From Rhodospirillales bacterium (GTDB lineage: Bacteria; Pseudomonadota; Alphaproteobacteria; Rhodospirillales; JANQFP01): 51,705 bases of DNA. The position numbers were made by a program, and so were the translations under genes. Positions 46,037-51,705 of the stretch are shown in pieces; position 1 is the first letter of the stretch, and each line of letters opens with the position of its first letter. The stretch is from NCBI GenBank assembly GCA_028277795.1, contig JANQFP010000024.1:1-51705 (forward strand). Direction: 5' to 3'. The notes beneath the pieces were generated by a model. It was given only the letters and a program-made list of their open reading frames with translations, searched no databases and was not told where the DNA came from.

Positions 46037-47332
46037 ATGCTGACCACTTTGGTCGCCATCGCCGTGCTGCTGGTCCTGTCGGCATTCTTCTCGGGCTCGG
46101 AGACCGCCCTCACCGCGGCCTCGCGCCCCATGATGCATCAGCTCGAGCAGAAGGGCAGCCGCAGCGCCGCCACCGTCAACCGCCTGCACGAGAAGAAGGA
46201 GCGCCTGATCGGCGCCATTCTGCTCGGCAACAACCTGGTCAACATCATGGCCTCGGCGCTGGCCACCAGTGTGATGATCGCCCTTTTCGGCCAGGCCGGC
46301 GTCGCCTACGCCACGCTGGCTATGACCCTGCTGGTCCTGGTGTTCGCCGAGATCATGCCCAAGACCTACGCCTTTCACCATGCCAACCAGGCGGCCCTGG
46401 CCGTGGCGCCGGTGGTCGGCGCCCTGGTCTCGGTGCTGTCGCCGGTGACCCGCGCCCTGCAGGTGATCGTGCGCGGCACCTTCCGGCTGATCGGCGTCGA
46501 TTTCCATGCCGAGGACGCCTTCGGGCTGGACTCCGAGGAGCTGCGGGGCGCCATCGACCTGCACACCGGTCAGAACGGCGCCGTCCGCCACGAACGGGCC
46601 ATGCTGCGCAGCGTCCTCGACCTGGCCGAGGTGCAGGTGGGCGAGATCATGGTCCACCGCAAGAACGTGGTGATGATCGACGCCGACGAGGCGACGGAGG
46701 CGGTGGTGACACAGGCCCTGGCCAGTCCCTACACACGGCTGCCCGTGTGGCGCGGCGAGCCCGACAACATCGTCGGGGTGCTCCACGCCAAGGCGCTGTT
46801 GCGGGCGGTGCGGGCGCGCGGCGAGTCGCTGGCCGGCCTGGACATCGTGGCCCTGGCGGCCAAGCCCTGGTTCATCCCCGAATCCACGTCGCTGATCGAC
46901 CAGCTCCAGGCCTTCCGCCGGCGCCGCGAGCACTTCGCCCTGGTGGTGGACGAGTACGGCAGCCTGATGGGGATCGTCACCCTGGAGGACATCCTGGAGG
47001 AGATCGTCGGCGACATCGCGGACGAGCACGACATCGCGGTGAGCGGCGTGCGCCGGCAGCCGGACGGCAGCTTCATCGTCGAGGGCAGCGTCACCATCCG
47101 CGACCTCAACCGCGAGTTCGAATGGCGCCTGCCGGACGAGGAAGCGTCCACGGTGGCCGGCCTGGTGCTCCACGAATCGCGCCGCATCCCCGAGCCCGGG
47201 CAGGTGTTCCTGTTCCACGGCCTGCGTTTCGAGATCCTGCGCCGGCACCGCCACCAGATCACCACCATCCGCATCACGCCGCAGCAGGACAGCGGCGTCC
47301 CGGCCTCGGCGGATCGCGGCGCCTCGGGATGA
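46037..47332 (+). CDS. CNNM/CorC-type transporter with CBS domains (HlyC/CorC family)
   Basis: 431-residue membrane protein. The N-terminal CNNM domain (about 1-180) has SAFFSGSETALTAAS, LGNNLVNIMASALAT and FAEIMPKTYAFHHANQAAL. Two CBS domains (about 200-330) follow, with VGEIMVHRKNVVMID and FALVVDEYGSLMGIVTLEDILEEIVGDI. A CorC_HlyC domain (about 345-415) completes it. The family is linked to magnesium or cobalt efflux; the haemolysin name is historical. Same-strand neighbour of aroKB. Confidence 0.92.
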   Translation: MLTTLVAIAVLLVLSAFFSGSETALTAASRPMMHQLEQKGSRSAATVNRLHEKKERLIGAILLGNNLVNIMASALATSVMIALFGQAGVAYATLAMTLLVLVFAEIMPKTYAFHHANQAALAVAPVVGALVSVLSPVTRALQVIVRGTFRLIGVDFHAEDAFGLDSEELRGAIDLHTGQNGAVRHERAMLRSVLDLAEVQVGEIMVHRKNVVMIDADEATEAVVTQALASPYTRLPVWRGEPDNIVGVLHAKALLRAVRARGESLAGLDIVALAAKPWFIPESTSLIDQLQAFRRRREHFALVVDEYGSLMGIVTLEDILEEIVGDIADEHDIAVSGVRRQPDGSFIVEGSVTIRDLNREFEWRLPDEEASTVAGLVLHESRRIPEPGQVFLFHGLRFEILRRHRHQITTIRITPQQDSGVPASADRGASG

Positions 47333-47438
47333 GTTTGGCACGCGTGTTTCCCCGCGCCCCGCGAAGGAGTAGACTGCCCGTCTGTCCGCGGTTGCGACCG
47401 CGACACAATAATCGACGCAACGACAACGGGAGGCATTC

Positions 47439-47885
47439 ATGCAGCGGAAGATCATTCCGGATATTGTGCAGCATCAGACGATCTGCGCCCTGCCGGGCGA
47501 GAGCACGGTCTACGAGACGGTCAAGCAGATGGTCGACTGCGACGTCGCCGCCGTGGTGGTGGTCGGCGACGACGGCAAGCTCGAAGGTATCGTGACCGAA
47601 CGGGACGTGGCGCGCCGCGTGGTGGCCCGGGACCTCGATGTCCGCACCACCCGCCTGGCCGACATCATGACGCGCGACCCGGACGTCCTCGCCCCCGATG
47701 ACACGGCCGAGGATGCGCTCGAGCTCATGCGGACGCGCAGCTTCCGCCACCTGCCGGTGGTCGACAGCGGCGAGGTCGTGGGCATGGTCTCCATCCGCGA
47801 CCTGTATGCCGCCGTGAAGGACGATCTCGAGGACGACATCCGCGAGACCGAGGCGTACGTGTTCGGCGACCGCTACGGCGCCTGA
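47439..47885 (+). CDS. Stand-alone CBS-pair protein
   Basis: 148-residue cytosolic protein consisting of a Bateman module. CBS1 has STVYETVKQMVDCDVAAVVVVGDDGKL and GIVTERDVARRVV; CBS2 has IMTRDPDVLAPDDTAEDALELM and HLPVVDSGEVVGMVSIRDL. These bind adenine nucleotides and act as energy sensors. The target is unknown; it lies 106 bp after the CNNM gene, which has its own CBS pair. GGGAGG precedes the ATG. Confidence 0.9.
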   Translation: MQRKIIPDIVQHQTICALPGESTVYETVKQMVDCDVAAVVVVGDDGKLEGIVTERDVARRVVARDLDVRTTRLADIMTRDPDVLAPDDTAEDALELMRTRSFRHLPVVDSGEVVGMVSIRDLYAAVKDDLEDDIRETEAYVFGDRYGA

Positions 47886-47893
47886 CCGCTCCC

Positions 47894-48442
47894 ATGCCGT
47901 TGCCGCGCCCGGCGCCGCGCCGCCATATCCACGATCGCGAGATCCGGTGCCGCGGCTACCAGCGCGATGACGGCCTGTGGGACATCGAAGGCACGCTGAT
48001 CGACACCAAGACCTATTCGTTCGCCAACCACGACCGCGACGGCGTCAACGCCGGCGAACCCATCCACGCCATGCACATACGGCTGACGGTCGACGACTCC
48101 TTGACCGTGCGGGCGGTCGCCGCCGACACCGAAGCCGGGCCGTTTTCCATCTGCGGCAACGTCGCTCCCCGGTTCGACGCCCTCGCCGGGCTGCGCATCG
48201 GGCCGGGCTGGAAGAAGGCCGTGCTCGAACGCCTGGGGGGCGTCAAGGGCTGCACCCACCTGACGGAGTTGCTCCTCGGGCCGCTGACCACGGTCGCCTA
48301 TCAGACCGTTTCACCGGCGCGCAGGCGGCGCGAGACGGAGGGCGCGGCCGGCCGGCCGGCCATTCTCGACACCTGCCATGCCCTGGCCGCGGACAGCCCG
48401 GTGGTCAAGCGCCAATGGCCCGACCACTACTCGGGCGACTGA
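47894..48442 (+). CDS. DUF2889-family protein
   Basis: 182-residue cytosolic protein. It is recognised by PAPRRHIHDREIRCRGYQRDDG with LWDIEGTLIDTKTYSF, then HAMHIRLTVDDSLTVRAV, GLRIGPGWKKAVLERLGGVKGCTHLTELL and a short conserved C-terminal LDTCHAL. These are hallmarks of DUF2889, a proteobacterial family of unknown function. It starts eight bases after the CBS gene, so the two are probably one transcript. The conserved Cys/His in KGCTHL and DTCHAL might bind metal. Confidence 0.85.
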   Translation: MPLPRPAPRRHIHDREIRCRGYQRDDGLWDIEGTLIDTKTYSFANHDRDGVNAGEPIHAMHIRLTVDDSLTVRAVAADTEAGPFSICGNVAPRFDALAGLRIGPGWKKAVLERLGGVKGCTHLTELLLGPLTTVAYQTVSPARRRRETEGAAGRPAILDTCHALAADSPVVKRQWPDHYSGD

Positions 48443-48468
48443 TTCCCGACAGGATCGAAAAGCCCCGG

Positions 48469-48852
48469 TCAGATCCCGGTTGCGCGGCCGAGCACCGAGC
48501 GCACCGCCCGCATGAGCTCCGGACGACCGAGTCGCTCGGCGTCGACTGCCGCGCGACGCTTGGTGCCAACGGGGACAGGCTCGGCCGGGCTGCCGTCGGC
48601 CGCCACCCCATTGGCCGCAGGATCCGGCCGCCGGCTCGCCACCGCCCGGAAATAGGTCACCGCGAAAGCGCGCACCGCCGACGTGCGGCTCGACGGGCCG
48701 CGACGGCGGTCGATCATTGTGCACAACTCGTTGAGATCGAGCCCTTCCCGTCGGCAGATCTCGGCGAGCGCGTCCCAGATTCCTTCTTCCAGGCGCAGGC
48801 TGGTCCGCATGCCGTCGATGCGGACGTTACGACTAAAAAGCTTGTTTTCCAT
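48469..48852 (-). CDS. Ribbon-helix-helix (RHH_4) protein
   Basis: 127-residue protein. The N-terminal domain (about 1-70) is SRNVRIDGMRTSLRLEEGIW, then ALAEICRREGLDLNELCTMID and SRTSAVRAFAVTYFR, the RHH_4 pattern of putative DNA-binding proteins in Rhodospirillales and relatives. The tail (about 75-127) is Ala/Pro-rich with a terminal helix and looks disordered. It may be a small transcriptional regulator. Upstream (48853-49021) is an AT-richer gap likely to hold its promoter. Confidence 0.8.
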   Translation of the reverse strand: MENKLFSRNVRIDGMRTSLRLEEGIWDALAEICRREGLDLNELCTMIDRRRGPSSRTSAVRAFAVTYFRAVASRRPDPAANGVAADGSPAEPVPVGTKRRAAVDAERLGRPELMRAVRSVLGRATGI

Positions 48853-49021
48853 CCCCTCACGGCATTCCGATGCCCGCTCAACGCGCGGGCAATCCGTTTT
48901 GTTCTAATGTATTCGAAACCGTCATTTGCCAGCAAGGAAGCAATCCGAATAAGAGAAATGTTCAACAAAATCGGGCATTTGGCAGACCCCGGTCCCGAAA
49001 AAAGGGCACAATCACGGATTG

Positions 49022-49300
49022 TTAACGCGCCGAATCCTCGTCCGGCGTCAAGGTGGTGAGGGCGAGCGCATGTATGTCCGTCGCCATCTCGTCGGCCAGC
49101 AGCCCGTAGACCATCCGCTGCCGCTCCACCCGGGATTTCCCCGCGAAGGCCCGGGCCGTCACGGTGACCCTGAAATGGCTCTCGCCGCCGGGCCGTGCCC
49201 CCGCGTGCCCGGCATGGCGATCGGATTCGTCGACGATCTCAAGCCGTGACGGAGTCAGACCATCGACCAGCTTCTTTTCGATGGCGGCGGCCACACGCAT
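49022..49300 (-). CDS. bolA: BolA-family protein
   Basis: 92-residue protein with the BolA class II KH-like fold: AAAIEKKLVDGLTPSRLEIVDES, DRHAGHAGARPGGESHFRVTVTARAFAGKSRVERQRMVY split across strands and helices, and ADEMATDIHALALTTL. The invariant His in the central HAL motif is present. BolA proteins bind [2Fe-2S] clusters with monothiol glutaredoxins. Position next to the J-domain gene and cobS is typical in alphaproteobacteria, here separated by a transporter gene. Confidence 0.92.
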   Translation of the reverse strand: MRVAAAIEKKLVDGLTPSRLEIVDESDRHAGHAGARPGGESHFRVTVTARAFAGKSRVERQRMVYGLLADEMATDIHALALTTLTPDEDSAR

Positions 49301-49397
49301 GACAAAAGGCCCCGGCGAACCGGTGGTTGGTGGGTTACGGCCAGAATTGGTACCGTTGGCCGGACGCGTCAAGGTCCTAAAGAACGTGTGCCGCACC

Positions 49398-50336
49398 GTG
49401 ACCCTCCGCAGCGAGACCCGAGCCATCCTTCTGCTTGCCGCCGTCATTGTTTTGTGGGGCGTCAACTGGCCGGTCATGAAGACCGGCCTGCAATACATTC
49501 CGCCACTGTGGTTCGCGGCGGCCCGGGTCCTGCTCGGCTGCGCCGTCCTGTTCGTGCTCCTCGCGGCGACGCGGCAGGTGCGGTGGCCGTTGCGTGCGGA
49601 CCTGCCGGTCCTGATCTCGGTGGGCGGCTTGCAGATCGCGGGGTTCCTCGGGTTCGCCCACGCCGGAATCCAGTATCTGGAAGCCGGGCGGTCGGCCATT
49701 CTCGCCTACACGACGCCCTTGTGGGTGACCCCCATGGCCGTGGCGCTGCTGGGCGAACGGCTCACCATGGTACGGGCCGGCGGCCTCGGACTGGGTCTCG
49801 GCGGCCTGGCCGTCCTGTTCAATCCCGTCACCTTCGAGGTCACCCGATCGGCGCTGCTGGGCAACGGTCTGGTGCTGATGGGGGCCATGGCGTGGGCGGT
49901 CACCATCGTTCACGTGCGCGCCCACCGATGGCACATGACACCGCTTCAGCTCATCCCCTGGCAGATGCTGCTGGGCGGCACGGCCCTTGCCATCCTCGCC
50001 ATCGCCCTCGAAGGCCCCTTGTGGGGCGACGGTGCGGCGCCCGTGCAATGGTCGGCGCCGCTGTGGGCCGTGCTGGCCTACAACGGGCCGGTGGCCTCGG
50101 CCTTCTGCTTCTGGGCCTTCGTCGTCGTCAACCGCGCCCTGCCGGCGACGACTACGGCCCTGGGCTCCCTGGGCGTGCCGGTGGTGGGCGTCATCACCTC
50201 CGCCGCCGCGCTCGGCGAGCCTCTGACCGTCACCAAGGTCGCCGGGCTGGCCTTGATTTGCGCGGGCGTCGGGCTGGTCACCGGTGCCGATGTCCGCAAC
50301 AAGCGGAACGCCGAGGCCGACGGCGGACGGCCGTGA
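49398..50336 (+). CDS. DMT-superfamily (EamA) transporter
   Basis: 312-residue drug/metabolite transporter with ten predicted membrane helices in two EamA repeats. Repeat 1 begins LLLAAVIVLWGVNWPVMKTGL and repeat 2 near GNGLVLMGAMAWAVTIVHVR. The terminal helices include GSLGVPVVGVITSAAALGEPL, a typical repeat-2 motif. Substrate unknown; family members export amino acids or other small metabolites. Start could be GTG 49398 or GTG 49386. Divergent from bolA with about 90 bp between. Confidence 0.88.
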   Translation: MTLRSETRAILLLAAVIVLWGVNWPVMKTGLQYIPPLWFAAARVLLGCAVLFVLLAATRQVRWPLRADLPVLISVGGLQIAGFLGFAHAGIQYLEAGRSAILAYTTPLWVTPMAVALLGERLTMVRAGGLGLGLGGLAVLFNPVTFEVTRSALLGNGLVLMGAMAWAVTIVHVRAHRWHMTPLQLIPWQMLLGGTALAILAIALEGPLWGDGAAPVQWSAPLWAVLAYNGPVASAFCFWAFVVVNRALPATTTALGSLGVPVVGVITSAAALGEPLTVTKVAGLALICAGVGLVTGADVRNKRNAEADGGRP

Positions 50337-50411
50337 CACCGCAGCCAGCGCCGCGTCCCGGACGGCCGGGCGCGGGTTGTCAGGTGCCCCCTGAAGGCCC
50401 ATAGTTATGAC

Positions 50412-50996
50412 ATGACGAGCCGGACGAAAGATCGCAGGCGGGGCCGGCCGGTCGCCGCGGACCGGCCCGAGCCGGGCGCCCGACGGTGCGAGTGGCCGGG
50501 CTGCGAGGCGGACGGCGCCTATCGCGCGCCGGTGTCGCGTCGCGATCTCCACAGCTACCGCTGGTTCTGTCTCGAGCACGTGCGCCAGTACAACGCGGCA
50601 TGGAACTACTACGCCGACATGAGCGACGACGAGATCGAGGCCGACATCCGCCGCGACACGGTCTGGCAGCGGCCCACATGGCCCCTCGGCGGGGGCCGGG
50701 CGTTTGCCGGGGGGGCACGTGTCGCCGACGATTTCGGCCTGTTCGACGACCACGGTGGACCCGATGTCCGGGCCGAGCCGGAGGAGCCGGCATCCGGCGC
50801 CAGTTCGCCGGAACGACGGGCCCTGGCCGTCCTCGACCTGAAGCCGCCTCTGACCGTGGCCACGCTGAAGGCGCGTTACAAGGATCTGGTCAAGCGCCAC
50901 CACCCGGACGCCAACGGCGGCGACAAGGCGTCAGAGGAACGCTTCAAGCAGATCGGCGAGGCGTACCAGACCCTGATGCACTGCCTGACCTCCTAG
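50412..50996 (+). CDS. Zinc-finger/J-domain co-chaperone-like protein
   Basis: 194-residue protein. The N-terminus has a likely zinc site (Cys26, Cys31, Cys53, His56 in CEWPGC and FCLEH). A linker follows, then a C-terminal J domain (about 137-190) with LKPPLTVATLKARYKDLVKRH and the HPD motif at 164-166. This architecture is conserved immediately upstream of cobS in many alphaproteobacteria. It probably recruits DnaK to an unknown client, perhaps the cobalt chelatase complex, but that link is inference. Followed by cobS after 13 bases. Confidence 0.88.
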   Translation: MTSRTKDRRRGRPVAADRPEPGARRCEWPGCEADGAYRAPVSRRDLHSYRWFCLEHVRQYNAAWNYYADMSDDEIEADIRRDTVWQRPTWPLGGGRAFAGGARVADDFGLFDDHGGPDVRAEPEEPASGASSPERRALAVLDLKPPLTVATLKARYKDLVKRHHPDANGGDKASEERFKQIGEAYQTLMHCLTS

Positions 50997-51009
50997 CCCC
51001 CGAGAGCCG

Positions 51010-51705
51010 ATGATCCCTTCCGTCCCCAACGAAGCCAGCACCACGCCGTTTCCCGAAGCGCCGGACATGACGGTCTCGGTGCGCCAGACCTTCGGCATCG
51101 ACAGCGACATGGAGGTCCCGGCCTTCAGCATCACCGAGGAGCACGTCCCCGATACCGACGAGGCCTATCACTTCGACCACGACACGACCCTGGCCATCCT
51201 GGCCGGGTTCGCCCACAACCGGCGGGTCATGATCCAGGGCTACCACGGCACCGGCAAGTCCACCCACATCGAGCAGGTGGCCGCCCGCCTCAACTGGCCG
51301 TGCATCCGCGTCAACCTGGACAGCCACATCAGCCGCATCGACCTGGTCGGCAAGGACGCCATCGTCCTGCGCGAGGGCCAGCAGATCACCGAGTTCCGAG
51401 AGGGCATGCTGCCGTGGGCCCTGCAGCGGCCCACCGCCCTGGTGTTCGACGAGTACGACGCCGGCCGGCCCGACGTCATGTTCGTCATCCAGCGCATCCT
51501 CGAGGTCGAGGGCAAGCTGACCCTGCTCGACCAGAACAAGGTGCTCAGGCCCCACCCCTACTTCCGGCTGTTCGCCACCACCAACACCATCGGGCTCGGC
51601 GACACCACCGGCCTCTACCACGGCACCCAGCAGATCAACCAGGGCCAGATGGACCGCTGGAACATCGTCGCCACGCTGAACTACCTGGTCCACGACGAGG
51701 AGACC
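51010..51705 (+). CDS. cobS: Cobaltochelatase subunit CobS (partial, 3' end off the window)
   Basis: First 232 residues of the AAA+ ATPase subunit of aerobic cobaltochelatase (CobNST), which inserts cobalt into hydrogenobyrinate diamide in B12 synthesis. Seen here: VRQTFGIDSDMEVPAFS near the N-terminus, Walker A GYHGTGKST (about residue 78), Walker B TALVFDEYDAG, LEVEGKLTLLDQNKVL, LFATTNTIG (sensor 1) and GQMDRWNIV. The family is about 330 residues long, so roughly 100 are missing past 51705. cobT normally follows. Confidence 0.95.
   Translation, partial: MIPSVPNEASTTPFPEAPDMTVSVRQTFGIDSDMEVPAFSITEEHVPDTDEAYHFDHDTTLAILAGFAHNRRVMIQGYHGTGKSTHIEQVAARLNWPCIRVNLDSHISRIDLVGKDAIVLREGQQITEFREGMLPWALQRPTALVFDEYDAGRPDVMFVIQRILEVEGKLTLLDQNKVLRPHPYFRLFATTNTIGLGDTTGLYHGTQQINQGQMDRWNIVATLNYLVHDEET

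Overview
This is a GC-rich chromosomal window from an alphaproteobacterium, most likely of the order Rhodospirillales. The placement rests on gene order rather than on any one gene. The pieces are: xerD, a large secreted hypothetical and a tiny membrane protein, divergent from aroK-aroB-CNNM transporter; bolA near a zinc/J-domain protein and cobS; a PetR/OmpR-like regulator with its kinase; guaB followed by an rsmB-like methyltransferase; and a recognisable rquA (rhodoquinone synthesis). coq7 and rquA together suggest a respirer that makes both ubiquinone and rhodoquinone and so can switch to fumarate-type anaerobic respiration. Bacteriohemerythrin, msrB and two small c-type cytochromes fit a redox-variable habitat. 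I cannot name the genus.

Layout. 1-3.4 kb: a leftward block of coq7, dsbB, a YqaA/DedA membrane protein, a GNAT acetyltransferase and N-formylglutamate amidohydrolase, two of its junctions being 4-base start/stop overlaps. 3.5-6.2 kb: an intact tRNA-Val(GAC), a radical SAM/SPASM gene and a family 2 glycosyltransferase, closed by a 49-bp copy of the tRNA 3' end. This has the architecture of a small island integrated in a tRNA gene. 6.2-16.9 kb: FkbM methyltransferase, ppx-rlmE, a host-attachment-family protein, guaB, rsmB-like, cytochrome c556, a secreted hypothetical, PhzF and a two-component system. 16.9-19.6 kb: a second glycan-type cluster (methyltransferase, DxD glycosyltransferase-like protein, methyltransferase). 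20-21.6 kb: a BNR-repeat protein coupled to a stand-alone MoaD/ThiS-like sulfur carrier. 21.7-34.5 kb: alpha-glucan metabolism (treZ, glgX, a cytoplasmic GH13 with a starch-binding module, glycerate kinase). This is split by purC, a CHASE2 protein with no output domain, and a lower-GC stretch carrying an orphan PEP-CTERM protein. 34.7-37.6 kb: bacteriohemerythrin, msrB, a cytochrome c, a run of RNA hairpins, and two paralogous small proteins around a small membrane protein. 37.6-41 kb: acyl-CoA synthetase, rquA and small hypotheticals. 41.2-51.7 kb: the xerD/aroKB/CBS region and the bolA-DMT transporter-DnaJ-cobS block; cobS runs off the right edge.

What stands out: the tRNA-bounded radical SAM plus glycosyltransferase unit; rquA; the sulfur-carrier/BNR pair; the hairpin array followed by paired roughly 70-residue paralogs; the CHASE2-only protein; the orphan PEP-CTERM protein; and palindromic intergenic repeats, including palindromes that contain both stop codons of convergent genes. 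No CRISPR array, transposase, integrase, rRNA or complete prophage is visible.

Limits: all family assignments come from reading motifs by eye. Starts were chosen by ribosome-binding site and overlap, and several GTG/TTG starts are uncertain.
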